DNA from: an uncultured Acetobacteraceae bacterium
GTDB lineage: Bacteria; Pseudomonadota; Alphaproteobacteria; Acetobacterales; Acetobacteraceae
DNA: 64,000 bases
Direction of reading: 5' to 3'
NCBI GenBank assembly: GCA_943912335.1
Contig: CALTUD010000017.1
Location: forward strand, 11,980 to 75,979
Positions 1 through 8,567 of the stretch are shown here, one piece after another; the stretch's first letter is position 1; every line of letters begins with the position of its first letter. A program made the translations under genes and the position numbers. The notes under the pieces are model-generated. The model was not told where the DNA came from, did not search any database, and saw only the letters and a program-made list of their open reading frames with translations.

Positions 1-1
1 G

Positions 2-202
2 ACGGTGTCGCTGGTGGTGAGATTGTTGGAGCAGGCGCCGCGTTTGCCGGAGCCGGTGCGCGATCCGGTTCTGGGCGTTCCCGAGATCGTGCTGTGCGCG
101 AGGGAAGCGTCGGCGGTGTTGAAGGTGGAACTGGCGCTGGCCTGCGTGTCGGGGGAGCGTAGCCTGGCGGCGGGATTTGTCGGGCAGAGCGATGTGGTTT
201 AA
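2..202 (+). CDS. hprK: HPr kinase/phosphorylase, C-terminal end (partial)
   Basis: The frame is open from the left edge and ends at 202, so only about 66 C-terminal residues are present. The order basic/Leu-Val segment, RLPEPVRDPVLGVPEIVL, then REASAVLKVELAL resembles the short alphaproteobacterial HprK C-terminus (...LPEP...GV..P.L.L...EASAP.K...AL). HprK phosphorylates and dephosphorylates HPr on a regulatory serine in the cytoplasm. EIIA, HPr and EI genes follow on the same strand, which is the usual neighbourhood and is the main support. The Walker A motif and HprK signature would lie upstream of the window. Confidence 0.72.
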   Translation, partial: TVSLVVRLLEQAPRLPEPVRDPVLGVPEIVLCAREASAVLKVELALACVSGERSLAAGFVGQSDVV

Positions 203-435
203 GCATGGCCGCACTGTAACAGACACATGACAGTTGCGTCAGAATCTCGTCGCAAGCCCTTCATCCGCCCCATATTGGTGGGAACCATGTCGCTGTCGTG
301 TCGTACCGGCGCTGCCCGTTTCCAATCCGATATGCCTGGACAGGGCCGGTTTGGTGCTGCGATGGCTCCGCTCGACGGAAACGTGGAGCATCGCCTTCCC
401 GGCGACTGTGTTGTCTTTGTAATGGTTCGCGAACG

Positions 436-924
436 ATGATCGGCCTTGTGCTCATCACCCATGGCGAGATCGGCACTGCCCTGGCGGCGGCGGCCGAACA
501 TGTGGTCGGACAGCAGCAGCAGCTCCAGTGTTTGTCGATCGGCGCCGATGACAGCATCCAGGACCGGCGGCGCGATCTGCAGCAGGCGGTTGCGGCGGTG
601 GATCACGGCGATGGCGTGGTGCTGCTGACCGACATGTTCGGGTCGACCCCCTCCAATCTCGCCGTGGCGATGCTGGACCGTGCGGCCGGGATCGAGGTGA
701 TCGCCGGGGTGAACCTTCCGATGCTGGTGAAGCTCTGCAAGATCCGGTCGGACCGGACCTTGGCCGAATGCGTGGGCATCGCCGAGCTGGCCGGGCGCAA
801 ATACATCGCCGCCGCGTCGTCCCTGCCGGCGGATTGTCTGGGTGGCGCCGCGTGCTGCCAGATGAGTGCCGAGCCGATCCTGCGTCCCGCGATCGCCGAG
901 CGCGCGCCCGCTCTCGCCAACTGA
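436..924 (+). CDS. PTS mannose-family EIIA component
   Basis: 162 residues, a single EIIA(Man) domain. The phosphorylatable histidine is His9 in LVLITHGEIG, and FGSTPSNLA matches the family's GGSPxN loop. No EIIB, EIIC or EIID gene is visible, so the protein probably ends a regulatory phosphorelay (EI to HPr to EIIA) and not a sugar transporter, as is usual in alphaproteobacteria that carry HprK. ATG 436 is chosen because family homology begins exactly there; upstream codons in frame read as non-family sequence. HPr begins 11 bp downstream. The C-terminal tail after about residue 130 is loosely conserved. Confidence 0.9.
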   Translation: MIGLVLITHGEIGTALAAAAEHVVGQQQQLQCLSIGADDSIQDRRRDLQQAVAAVDHGDGVVLLTDMFGSTPSNLAVAMLDRAAGIEVIAGVNLPMLVKLCKIRSDRTLAECVGIAELAGRKYIAAASSLPADCLGGAACCQMSAEPILRPAIAERAPALAN

Positions 925-935
925 GTCCGGACAGC

Positions 936-1229
936 ATGGCCGCCCCGGCCGACCGGCTCCGACGCAGCGTCACCATCGTCAATCTGCGCGGGCTGCATGC
1001 CCGCGCCGCGGCGCGTTTCGTGGTGGCCGCGGAACGGTTCGCGACGCCGGTCGACGTGTCCAAGGGCGGGGAAACGGTGTCCGCCCGGTCCATCATGGGT
1101 TTGATGATGCTGGGGGCCGGTCGCGGCGCCACCATCACGCTGGAAGCGGATGCGGATGGCTGGGATGCGCAACAGGCGCTGGATGCACTGGCCGCTCTGG
1201 TCGAATCCGGGTTCGATGAGGGAGAATAG
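936..1229 (+). CDS. ptsH: Phosphocarrier protein HPr
   Basis: 97 residues. His21 in RGLHARAA is the EI-dependent phosphorylation site. Ser52 in SARSIMGLMML corresponds to regulatory Ser46, the target of HprK, whose gene end lies at the left edge of the window. The family is usually 85-90 residues; the extra length is a short N-terminal tail. The gene sits between EIIA and EI with short gaps and is surely co-transcribed with them. HPr passes phosphate from EI to EIIA in the cytoplasm. Confidence 0.95.
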   Translation: MAAPADRLRRSVTIVNLRGLHARAAARFVVAAERFATPVDVSKGGETVSARSIMGLMMLGAGRGATITLEADADGWDAQQALDALAALVESGFDEGE

Positions 1230-1283
1230 GACCCCGTCTGGCGCGTAGCGTCCGGAGCGGGCGTTCTGGAGCATGAGCCGGCC

Positions 1284-3170
1284 GTGACCAGCAAGACAAG
1301 GCGCAGCGCCCCCGAGGGCACCAAGGCTCCCAAGAGCGCCGCACGCCGGCCGGCTCCGCCGAGGCGCAGGAAGCAGGATGCGCCGGCTCGATCCGCCGAA
1401 ACGCACTACACCGGCATCGGCGTGTATGCCGGGATCGCGGTCGGGCCCGTGGCCTTCGCGGACGAAGCGCCGACGACCGTGGACCAGCGCCGCCTGGAGG
1501 CGGATCAGGTCGCGCCGGAATTGAAGCGGCTCGACGATGCGGTGGAACGCTCGCAGCGTCAGCTGGAGAAGCTGAAGAACCGGCTGGCGCTGCTGTCGGA
1601 GGACAGCCAGGCCGAGATCGCGCCGCTTCTGGATGCTTACCGGCAGATGCTGGGTCCGTCGCGTCTGCTGCGACAGGTGCGGCGGCGGATCGAGGACGAT
1701 CGTCTGAACGCGGAGGCGGCGGTTCTGGCGGAATCCGAGACGCTGGCGACGCGTCTGGCGGATGTGACCCTGGCCGGCAGCGTGGATGCGGAGGAAGCGA
1801 CCAACGCGCTGCGGCGTGCGGAAGAGGTGCGCGAGATCGGTCGTCGTCTGGTGCGCAATCTGATGCGGGCGCCGTTCCGGTCCTTCGCCGCCGTTCCGGC
1901 CGGGGCGATCCTGGTGGCGGAACAACTGCGCCCGGCCGACGCGGCGCTGATCGATCCGGCGCGCACGGCCGGCGTGGTGATGGACGAGGGCGGTACGGCG
2001 GACCACACCGCGATCATGCTGCGTGCGCTGGGGATTCCGGCGGTGCTGGGCGTGCACGGTTTCACCGCCCGGGCCCGGAGCGGCGCCAAGGTCGTGGTGG
2101 ACGGCTCGACCGGCACGGTGACGCTGGACCCTGCGCCGGACACGCTGGAGATGGCCGAGCGCGCGGTGGTGGACTACGCCCGTGAGCGGCAGAAGCTGGG
2201 GCGTCTGCGCCGTCTGCCGGCGCGTTTGTCCGGCGGCGAAGGGGTGGAGCTGCAGGCGAATCTGGAGCTTCCGGCGGAGCTGCCGCTGATCCCGCAGGCC
2301 GGGGCGGCGGGGATCGGCCTGTTGCGCACCGAGTTCCTGTTCATCAACGCCGCGCAGATGCCGAGCGAGGGCGAGCAGGAGGCGATCTATCGCGCCGTGA
2401 TCGCCGCCATGGGCGGGGATTGCACCACTATCCGGGTTCTGGACTGGGGCGGCGAGAAGCATAGCGAGGCGTTGAGTGGGATCGGCGTGCTGGGGGCGGA
2501 CATCAATCCGGCCTTGGGCGAGCGCGGCCTGCGTCTGCTTCTGCGCCATCCGGCCTTGTTCGAGACCCAGCTCGCTGCGATCCTGCGCGCTTCGGTGGAG
2601 GGCCCTGTGCGGGTGCTGCTGCCGATGGTGACGACCGTCGACGAGTTGAAGGAAGCGCGGCAGATCTACGAGCGCGTGGCGCGTCGCGTGCGCCGCAAGG
2701 GCGTGAAGCTGGGCGACACGTTGCCGCCTCTGGGCATCATGGTGGAAACGCCGGCTGCCGCTCTGGGGGCGGAGGTTCTGGGGCTGGAAGCCGAGTTCAT
2801 GGCGATCGGCACCAACGATCTGACCATGTACACCCTGGCCGTGGATCGTGCCGCGGCCGGCGTGTCGAAACTGTACGATCCGCTGCATCCGGCTGTGCTG
2901 AAGATGATCGGGCAGGTGACGGATGCGGCGCTGCGTTTGCGCCGGCCCGTGTCGCTGTGCGGCGAGATCGCCGGCGATCCGCTGGTGGTGCCGTTGCTGA
3001 TCGGCATGGGGCTGCGGTCGTTCAGCATGAACGCGCAGTCGGTGCCGCGCGTGAAGCAGGTGGTGCGGCATGCCACGCTGGACGAATGCCGGCGTCTGGC
3101 GCGCCGCGCGATGGAGGAGAGCGATCCGAAGCGGATCGCGGAGCTGCTCAAGGCGTTTGCCGGGCGGTAG
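1284..3170 (+). CDS. ptsI: PTS enzyme I (phosphoenolpyruvate-protein phosphotransferase)
   Basis: 628 residues. Residues 1-40 form a Lys/Arg/Pro/Ala-rich extension absent from typical EI (about 575 residues). The EI N-terminal domain follows, then the phosphohistidine swivel domain with His241 in GGTADHTAIM, and the C-terminal PEP-binding barrel (LRTEFLF, ETPAAAL, GTNDLTMYTLAVDR, CGEIAGDP). There is no GAF domain, so it is ptsI-type and not ptsP-type. It takes phosphate from PEP and passes it to HPr. The start is GTG 1284; the nearby ATG at 1273 is out of frame and closes after four codons. An AT-rich multi-hairpin repeat begins just after the stop. Confidence 0.94.
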   Translation: MTSKTRRSAPEGTKAPKSAARRPAPPRRRKQDAPARSAETHYTGIGVYAGIAVGPVAFADEAPTTVDQRRLEADQVAPELKRLDDAVERSQRQLEKLKNRLALLSEDSQAEIAPLLDAYRQMLGPSRLLRQVRRRIEDDRLNAEAAVLAESETLATRLADVTLAGSVDAEEATNALRRAEEVREIGRRLVRNLMRAPFRSFAAVPAGAILVAEQLRPADAALIDPARTAGVVMDEGGTADHTAIMLRALGIPAVLGVHGFTARARSGAKVVVDGSTGTVTLDPAPDTLEMAERAVVDYARERQKLGRLRRLPARLSGGEGVELQANLELPAELPLIPQAGAAGIGLLRTEFLFINAAQMPSEGEQEAIYRAVIAAMGGDCTTIRVLDWGGEKHSEALSGIGVLGADINPALGERGLRLLLRHPALFETQLAAILRASVEGPVRVLLPMVTTVDELKEARQIYERVARRVRRKGVKLGDTLPPLGIMVETPAAALGAEVLGLEAEFMAIGTNDLTMYTLAVDRAAAGVSKLYDPLHPAVLKMIGQVTDAALRLRRPVSLCGEIAGDPLVVPLLIGMGLRSFSMNAQSVPRVKQVVRHATLDECRRLARRAMEESDPKRIAELLKAFAGR

Positions 3171-3172
3171 GT

Positions 3173-3292
3173 GTTCTTTTTTGCAAAAAAGAATTAAAAA
3201 ACTCCTGTCCGTTTGGGGCGGAGAACTTGCAAGCTCTGCAAATCCTAAACGGATAGAAGTCTTTTTGCTTCTTTTTCTTCAGAAAAAGAAGA
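3173..3292 (+). repeat. Three-hairpin intergenic repeat, copy 1
   Basis: It starts with a perfect 20-nt palindrome at 3174-3193 (TTCTTTTTTGCAAAAAAGAA). An imperfect dyad follows (3201-3214 against 3247-3260, core TCCGTTT/AAACGGA). It ends with an 11-bp stem, CTTCTTTTTCT (3268-3278) and AGAAAAAGAAG (3281-3291), with a 2-nt loop. The 3' segment 3250-3292 is identical to copy 2 and nearly identical to copy 3. The element is much more AT-rich than its surroundings. It lies between ptsI and purH, which run in the same direction, and may act as a terminator or RNA-stability element. Confidence 0.85.
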
Positions 3293-3378
3293 ACAGCCCA
3301 TCACCCGTCGAACCGTTTCCGTTCCGCCGGATGATGTTCTAGAACCCGCCTCCTTCCACCTCCCCGAAGGTCCGTCCC

Positions 3379-4953
3379 ATGCCTGACGATATTCTCCCCA
3401 TCCGTCGCGCGCTTCTGTCCGTGTCCGACAAGACCGGCCTGGTGGAGCTGGCGCGGGCTCTGGCCGCGCAGGGGGCCGAACTTCTGTCCACCGGCGGGTC
3501 GGCCAAGGCGCTGCGGGATGCTGGGCTGCCGGTGACGGAAGTGTCGGACCATACCGGCTTTCCGGAGATCCTGGACGGGCGGGTGAAGACGCTGGTGCCG
3601 CAGATCCATGGCGGCATTCTGGGCCGCCGCGATCTGCCGGAGCATCTGGCGCAGATGGAGCAGCACAGGATCGCGCCGATCGATCTCGTGTGTGTGAACC
3701 TGTATCCGTTCGAGGCCACCGTGGCGTCCGGCGCCGGGGCGGAGGACTGCATCGAGAACATCGATATCGGCGGCCCCGCGCTGATCCGCGCTGCGGCGAA
3801 GAACCACCAGCACGTGGCGATCCTGACCGATCCGTCGCAGTACGAGGCGGTGATCGACAGCCTGAAGGCGCTGAAGGGCACCACCATCGCCGATCGCCGT
3901 GCCTGGGCCGGCGCCGCCTATGCCCGCACCGGCGCCTACGATGCGGCGATCGCCGCCTGGTTCGCGCGCGAGCGCGGCGATGCTTTGCCGATGCGTCTGG
4001 CGATGGTCGGCACGCGCGCGGAAGCGCTGCGCTACGGCGAGAATCCGCACCAGTCGGCCGCGTTCTATACCGACGGCACCGATCGCCCCGGCATCGCCAC
4101 CGCGCGGCAGATCCAGGGCAAGTCGCTCTCCTACAACAACCTGAACGACACCGATGCGGCGTTCGAGGCGGTGGCCGAGTTCGAGCGCCCGGCCGTGGTG
4201 ATCGTGAAGCATGCCAATCCGTGCGGCGTGGCCGAGGCGGCGGATCTGGCGACGGCCTGGGACCTGGCGCTGCGCTGCGACCCCGTCTCGGCGTTCGGCG
4301 GCATCGTGGCTGTGAACCGCACCCTGGACGAGGCCGCGGCGATCCGCATCGCCCGCATCTTCACCGAGGTGATCGTGGCGCCGGACGCGACCGAGGAGGC
4401 CAAGACGGTTCTGTCGGCGAAGAAGAACCTGCGTCTTCTGCTGACCGGCGGTCTGCCCGATCCGGCCAAGCCGGGCGTGGTGGTGAAGAGCGTGGCCGGC
4501 GGTTTCCTGGCGCAGACGCGCGATGACGGGCGCGCGACCGCGTTCAAGGTGGTGACCAAGCGTGCGCCGACCGAAAAGGAGCTGGCCGATCTGCAGCTGG
4601 CATTCCGTGTCGCCAAGCACGTGAAGTCCAACGCCATCGTCTACGTGAAGGACGGGGCGACGGTGGGGATCGGCGCCGGGCAGATGAGCCGTGTCGATTC
4701 CGCGCGCATCGCGGCCAGCAAGAGCGCGGAAGCGGCGCAGGCGGCGGGGATCGAGCAGCCCTTGACCACCAACAGCGTCGTCGCCTCGGACGCGTTCTTT
4801 CCGTTCGCGGACGGTCTGGAAGTGGCGATCGCGGCGGGTGCCACCGCCGTGATCCAGCCCGGCGGCTCCATCCGCGACAACGAGGTGATCGCCGCGGCGG
4901 ACAAGGCGGGCGTGGCGATGGTGTTCACCGGGATGCGTCATTTCCGGCACTGA
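3379..4953 (+). CDS. purH: Bifunctional AICAR formyltransferase / IMP cyclohydrolase
   Basis: 524 residues, the normal family length. The N-terminal MGS-like cyclohydrolase domain (SVSDKTGLVELARAL, LSTGGSAKAL, DGRVKTLVPQIHGGIL) spans roughly residues 1-140. The AICAR transformylase domain follows (LRYGENPHQSAAFY, SYNNLNDTDAAFE, VIVKHANPCGVA, GQMSRVDSARIA). It catalyses the last two steps of de novo IMP synthesis. It stands alone between repeat copies 1 and 2. The start ATG 3379 agrees with family N-termini. Confidence 0.97.
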   Translation: MPDDILPIRRALLSVSDKTGLVELARALAAQGAELLSTGGSAKALRDAGLPVTEVSDHTGFPEILDGRVKTLVPQIHGGILGRRDLPEHLAQMEQHRIAPIDLVCVNLYPFEATVASGAGAEDCIENIDIGGPALIRAAAKNHQHVAILTDPSQYEAVIDSLKALKGTTIADRRAWAGAAYARTGAYDAAIAAWFARERGDALPMRLAMVGTRAEALRYGENPHQSAAFYTDGTDRPGIATARQIQGKSLSYNNLNDTDAAFEAVAEFERPAVVIVKHANPCGVAEAADLATAWDLALRCDPVSAFGGIVAVNRTLDEAAAIRIARIFTEVIVAPDATEEAKTVLSAKKNLRLLLTGGLPDPAKPGVVVKSVAGGFLAQTRDDGRATAFKVVTKRAPTEKELADLQLAFRVAKHVKSNAIVYVKDGATVGIGAGQMSRVDSARIAASKSAEAAQAAGIEQPLTTNSVVASDAFFPFADGLEVAIAAGATAVIQPGGSIRDNEVIAAADKAGVAMVFTGMRHFRH

Positions 4954-4965
4954 GCCGGGGTGGGT

Positions 4966-5086
4966 GTTCTTTCTTGAAAGAAAGAACCAAAGAACTTCTG
5001 TTCGTTTAGGGGTCGAGAACCGGCGAGGTTCGAGAGCCCAAAACGGATAGAAGTCTTTTTGCTTCTTTTTCTTCAGAAAAAGAAGA
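4966..5086 (+). repeat. Three-hairpin intergenic repeat, copy 2
   Basis: Same architecture and orientation as the copy after ptsI. The first hairpin is GTTCTTTCTT (4966-4975), a 2-nt loop, then AAGAAAGAAC (4978-4987). The middle dyad is 4994-5007 with 5041-5054. The last hairpin is CTTCTTTTTCT (5062-5072) with AGAAAAAGAAG (5075-5085). The segment 5044-5086 matches 3250-3292 base for base. It fills the convergent gap between purH and the MAPEG gene and touches the latter's stop codon, consistent with a two-way terminator. Confidence 0.85.
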
Positions 5087-5503
5087 TCAGAGGCGCCCAA
5101 GACCAAACGGCGCGCCGGCGACCAGCATGATTACGAGTCCGGCGACCGAGACCAGCCACGCATAGGAGCGGATCTGTCGCACGCCGCCGAGATAGAGCGG
5201 CAGATAGACCACGCGGGCGACCAGCCAGATCCAGGCGCCGAGGATCGCGAGGGAACTGAGCGGTGCGGTGAACAGGCAGAGCAGCGTCGCGGCCAGGAAG
5301 ACGGGATAGGTTTCGCGGAAATTGTTGAAGCTGCGATCGGCGCGTGCGGCGACGTCGCTGAGCGGCTTCGGCGTCCCGTCGCGTGCGCCCATGTTCCAGC
5401 CGAGGCCGCGTTCACGCGTCATGGTGAGGTCCTGCGCCAGAAGGTGCACGACGAACAGGATCACCGAGCAGAACAGGACGGTCAGCAGAGGGGACAGGAT
5501 CAT
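5087..5503 (-). CDS. MAPEG-family membrane protein
   Basis: 138 residues with four hydrophobic segments (about 5-25, 68-85, 88-105, 115-135). The conserved pattern RADRSFNNFRETYPVFLAATL in the loop before helix 2 is typical of bacterial MAPEG proteins (membrane-associated proteins in eicosanoid and glutathione metabolism; here cited only in part as RADRSFNNFRETYP). Bacterial members are inner-membrane proteins of mostly unknown substrate, some with glutathione transferase activity. It is transcribed alone, convergent with purH and divergent from mbfA. The substrate cannot be inferred. Confidence 0.85.
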   Translation of the reverse strand: MILSPLLTVLFCSVILFVVHLLAQDLTMTRERGLGWNMGARDGTPKPLSDVAARADRSFNNFRETYPVFLAATLLCLFTAPLSSLAILGAWIWLVARVVYLPLYLGGVRQIRSYAWLVSVAGLVIMLVAGAPFGLGRL

Positions 5504-5608
5504 GGCGCCGTGCTCCGGGCTCGTGGCGCGCTCTTATCGGACGGCGCCGGGGCCTGCGGCAAGGAGACAGCCGCGGAACTGCGACTCAGTCTCGGATGCA
5601 GTGTGGTT

Positions 5609-5627
5609 GAGAATGATTGTCGTTATG
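5609..5627. promoter_or_regulatory. Fur/Mur-like box upstream of mbfA
   Basis: GAGAATGATTGTCGTTATG agrees with the 19-bp Fur consensus at about 14 positions and keeps the GAnAATGAT...TTAT frame. It lies 69-87 bp before the mbfA start, in the divergent gap with the MAPEG gene. Alphaproteobacterial mbfA is usually iron-regulated, often by Irr. The site looks more like a Fur/Mur box than an Irr ICE motif. Confidence 0.5.
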
Positions 5628-5695
5628 CTGTTATGGCAACGATCAATACTTGCCGAGTGCTTTGACGATTTGGAGGACCATGCCATCATGCGGTC

Positions 5696-6652
5696 ATGCG
5701 CAAATTCGATGACCTTTCCGAGAGCGAGCTTCTGGCCCTGGCGATCGCCGCGGAAGAAGAGGATGGGCGAATCTACGCCGATTTCGCGCATCATCTGCGG
5801 CGCGACTTTCCTGACAGCGCCGCGATCTTCACCGACATGGCGGAGGAAGAGAACGAGCACCGCCGGGTTCTGATCGACCTGTTCACCGAGCGTTTCGGCC
5901 CGCACATCCCCCTGGTGCGACGACAGGACGTGGCCGGTTTCGTGCAGCGCAAGCCGGCCTGGCAGGTGCAGCGCAGCGGGATCGAGGCGATGCGCCGCCA
6001 TGCCAGCCAGATGGAGCGCGATGCGGCGCGCTTCTACCGGCAGGCGGCGATGCGCAGCACCGATGCCTCCATCCGCAAGCTGCTCGGCGATCTGGCCGCA
6101 GCCGAGGATGCGCACGAGCAGGAGGCCGGGCGCATCGCCCTGCGCCGCCTGCCTGCGTCGCGCCGCGAGATCGAGGACGAGGATGCGCGCCGGCGCTTCG
6201 TGCTGCAGGTGGTGCAGCCGGGGCTGGTCGGGCTGATGGACGGGTCGGTGTCGACGCTTGCGCCTGTGTTCGCCGCGGCGTTCGCGACCCATACCCCGCA
6301 CAACGCGTTTCTGGTGGGTCTGGCCGCCTCGGTGGGGGCGGGCGTGTCGATGGGGTTCGCGGAGGCCCTGTCGGATGACGGCAAGCTGTCCGGCCGCGGC
6401 GCACCCTGGCTGCGCGGTCTGGTGTGCGGCCTGATGACCATGGCGGGCGGCATCTTCCATACGGTGCCGTTCCTGATCCCGAACTTCGCCGAGGCGACCA
6501 CGGTGGCGCTGGTGGTGGTGGTTCTGGAACTGGCGCTGATTTCCTGGATCCGCTGGCGCTGGCAGGACACGCCGTTCCTGTCGGCTGCCGTGCAGATCCT
6601 GTTCGGTGGCGGTCTGGTGTTCGCGGCGGGCGTGCTGATCGGGTCTTCCTGA
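5696..6652 (+). CDS. mbfA: Membrane-bound ferritin MbfA (ferritin-VIT1 fusion)
   Basis: 318 residues. The N-terminal half (1-150) is a ferritin-like four-helix domain with di-iron ligand patterns (AAEEEDGRIY, MAEEENEHRRVL, AEDAHEQEAG). The C-terminal half (about 170-318) is a VIT1-like membrane domain with about five hydrophobic segments (PGLVGLMDGSVSTLAP, VGLAASVGAGVSMGFAEALSD). Characterised MbfA proteins export iron and protect against iron and peroxide stress in the inner membrane. A GGAGGA at 5672-5677 is 18 bp from this ATG but only 2 bp from an out-of-frame ATG at 5680 that opens a 10-codon ORF overlapping the start, so a small leader ORF is possible. A Fur-type box lies upstream. Confidence 0.92.
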   Translation: MRKFDDLSESELLALAIAAEEEDGRIYADFAHHLRRDFPDSAAIFTDMAEEENEHRRVLIDLFTERFGPHIPLVRRQDVAGFVQRKPAWQVQRSGIEAMRRHASQMERDAARFYRQAAMRSTDASIRKLLGDLAAAEDAHEQEAGRIALRRLPASRREIEDEDARRRFVLQVVQPGLVGLMDGSVSTLAPVFAAAFATHTPHNAFLVGLAASVGAGVSMGFAEALSDDGKLSGRGAPWLRGLVCGLMTMAGGIFHTVPFLIPNFAEATTVALVVVVLELALISWIRWRWQDTPFLSAAVQILFGGGLVFAAGVLIGSS

Positions 6653-6768
6653 TCCGAGGGGCCTGCTGCGCCGGCCGGAACGCGCGCCCGGCTGCGTTGT
6701 TACTGGGGGTATCCCCTCCGTCCGCCTGATTCCGTTCGGCCGGGCGATGCTCTAGGCTCGGTTCCATC

Positions 6769-7458
6769 ATGCGCCATTTCCGTTCCAGCCGTTTTCTGTC
6801 CGTCGCCGCCCTGTTCGCTCTTGGAGCGTCCATGGGAGCGTCCGTGCCGGCTCCTGCTCGTGCCCAGGCGCAGGCTGCCCAGGCACAGGCCCCGGCGGTA
6901 TCCCAGGGCGGCGCGCAGGCGGCTGCGATCAGCCCGGCCGACCAGGGCTGGGTGGCGCGCATCCAGGACACGTTGAACGGCATCACCACGCTGAAGGGCC
7001 GGTTCCAGCAGATCGCGCCGGACGGCAAGCGCACCACCGGCACGGTCTGGCTGCATCGCCCCGGGCGGATGCGGTTCGAATACGACAAGCCGAGCCCGCT
7101 TCTGCTGGTGGCCGGCAACGGCAAGCTGGTGTTCACCGACAAGTCCGTCGGCCAGACCACGGATATTCCGCTCGACCGCACGCCGCTCGGCTTGTTGCTG
7201 CAGCCGCATCTGAGCCTGTCCGGCGATGTGACGGTGACGGGGTTCTCGCGTGCCAACGGCTTGTTGCAGGTGACGCTGGTGAAGACGGCGAGCCCGTCCG
7301 ACGGCAGCCTGACCGTGATCATGAACGAGCAGCCTTTGGCGTTGCGCGGCTGGCGCGTGGTGGATGCGCAGGGGCGGGAAACGCGGGTCGATCTGTTCGA
7401 CGTGACCACAGGCGTGTCGATGCCGGACAGTTTGTTCGACACCAGCGCGGCGGACTGA
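6769..7458 (+). CDS. lolA: Outer-membrane lipoprotein carrier LolA
   Basis: 229 residues. The Sec signal peptide has cleavage likely near ARAQA (about residue 33) and is followed by an Ala/Gln-rich linker (34-55). The LolA fold follows: LKGRFQQIAPDGKRTTGTVW, RPGRMRFEYDKPSPLLLVA, LFDVTTGVSMPDSLFD. LolA carries lipoproteins across the periplasm to the outer membrane. In many alphaproteobacteria lolA lies near ftsK or other genes; here it stands between mbfA and a methyltransferase. No lolB is seen. Confidence 0.93.
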   Translation: MRHFRSSRFLSVAALFALGASMGASVPAPARAQAQAAQAQAPAVSQGGAQAAAISPADQGWVARIQDTLNGITTLKGRFQQIAPDGKRTTGTVWLHRPGRMRFEYDKPSPLLLVAGNGKLVFTDKSVGQTTDIPLDRTPLGLLLQPHLSLSGDVTVTGFSRANGLLQVTLVKTASPSDGSLTVIMNEQPLALRGWRVVDAQGRETRVDLFDVTTGVSMPDSLFDTSAAD

Positions 7459-7604
7459 ACGGAGGCGTTCCGGCGGGGGCGCGGCGCTTACGCGCGCTTT
7501 ATCACCGGCCCCCATGTTCCGCATCGCCCGTTTACGCGGTTGGGGGCGAGCATGCGGCACCGCGCCGGGGACGACCAACCGGCGCGCCGATGCCGGAGTG
7601 TTCC

Positions 7605-8549
7605 ATGTCGATAACCTTGCTGTCGTGTTCGGCGACGTTCGCGGATGTGCTGCCGGAAGAGGGCCGTGCCTATGATGCCGTGGGCGGGCGCTATTCCGCC
7701 TATGCCGACGGCGATCCGGAGCGCGTGTTCGATTTCACCGGCCGCTACGGTTTCGCGGATGGACGGATCTGGCGCGCGATCGACGCGGTTCTCGTGTCGA
7801 TGGTGTCGTCCGGTCGCCGCTCACTGAACGTTCTGGATGTGGGTTGCGGGCCGGGCGCCTGGATCAAGCGCGTGGTGTTGCGGGCACGCGAACTCGGGTT
7901 CACCCGCATCCGCGTGCGGGGGTTCGATCTGTCGCAGGCGATGGTCGGGCGTGCCGTGGCGGTGGCGGAGGAGCTGCGTTGCGCGATGCCGCGTGGTGCC
8001 GCCTTCGTGTCGATCCAGCATGGCGATGCCACGATGCCGCTCGCCGAGGAGACCGGCTCCGTCGATCTGTGTTTGTGTCTCTACGGGGTTTTGAATCATC
8101 TGCCTGCGGAAGCGCTGCCGGGCGTCGCGGCGGAGCTGGCGCGCGTGACGGGTGGCCATCTTCTGGTGACGGTACGTGCGGCCGGTAGTCTGCCGACGAT
8201 CTATGTGGACGGGATCGAGCAGGCGGCGCGATTCCGGCAGGACAACCAGCAGGATCGGATGGAGGTGGATCTGGCGGATGGCCGGCATCTGAGTTTCCGC
8301 TCGCATCTGTTCCGGTCCGCGGAACTGGGCGCCTTGTTTGCGCCGCGTCTGGGCCGGTTCTCCCTGCATGGTCTGGACCTGTTCCATTCCCGCTTCGCCG
8401 CCGATCCGCGCTGGAATCCGGCGTGGCTGAGCGCGGATGCGGCGTTCAAGGACAGGCTGGAGAAGCTGGAACTGTCCTGCGCCGACGATCCGACCTTTCT
8501 GGATCGTGCCGCGCATATCCTGCTGGACGGATCACGCGCTCGGCATTGA
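7605..8549 (+). CDS. SAM-dependent methyltransferase
   Basis: About 314 residues. A Rossmann class I methyltransferase core starts near residue 70: motif I is LNVLDVGCGPGAWI, the acidic strand-2 end is RGFDLSQAMVG, and post-I/motif II is GSVDLCLCLYGVLNHL. The ATG at 7605 is preferred because GGAG lies 6 bp upstream; ATG 7590 would add five residues. The substrate is unknown: the domain is of the generic UbiE/Methyltransf_25 type, with a C-terminal extension ending in FLDRAAHILL. It is followed by the stress gene csbD but has its own frame, and that promoter starts after this stop. Confidence 0.85.
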   Translation: MSITLLSCSATFADVLPEEGRAYDAVGGRYSAYADGDPERVFDFTGRYGFADGRIWRAIDAVLVSMVSSGRRSLNVLDVGCGPGAWIKRVVLRARELGFTRIRVRGFDLSQAMVGRAVAVAEELRCAMPRGAAFVSIQHGDATMPLAEETGSVDLCLCLYGVLNHLPAEALPGVAAELARVTGGHLLVTVRAAGSLPTIYVDGIEQAARFRQDNQQDRMEVDLADGRHLSFRSHLFRSAELGALFAPRLGRFSLHGLDLFHSRFAADPRWNPAWLSADAAFKDRLEKLELSCADDPTFLDRAAHILLDGSRARH

Positions 8550-8567
8550 CCGTTCCGCATGCGGCCG

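Noticed and set aside
603..3071. 822-codon minus-strand ORF over the PTS genes
   Set aside because: Complement of EIIA, HPr and EI; low-complexity Arg/His/Gln translation.
5087..5503. Horizontal transfer island around the AT-rich repeats
   Set aside because: AT-richness is confined to the repeat copies; neighbouring genes have normal composition and housekeeping functions.
6677..6698. GGAAC...CGTT upstream of lolA as an EcfG promoter
   Set aside because: Spacing is 13 nt, not 16-17.
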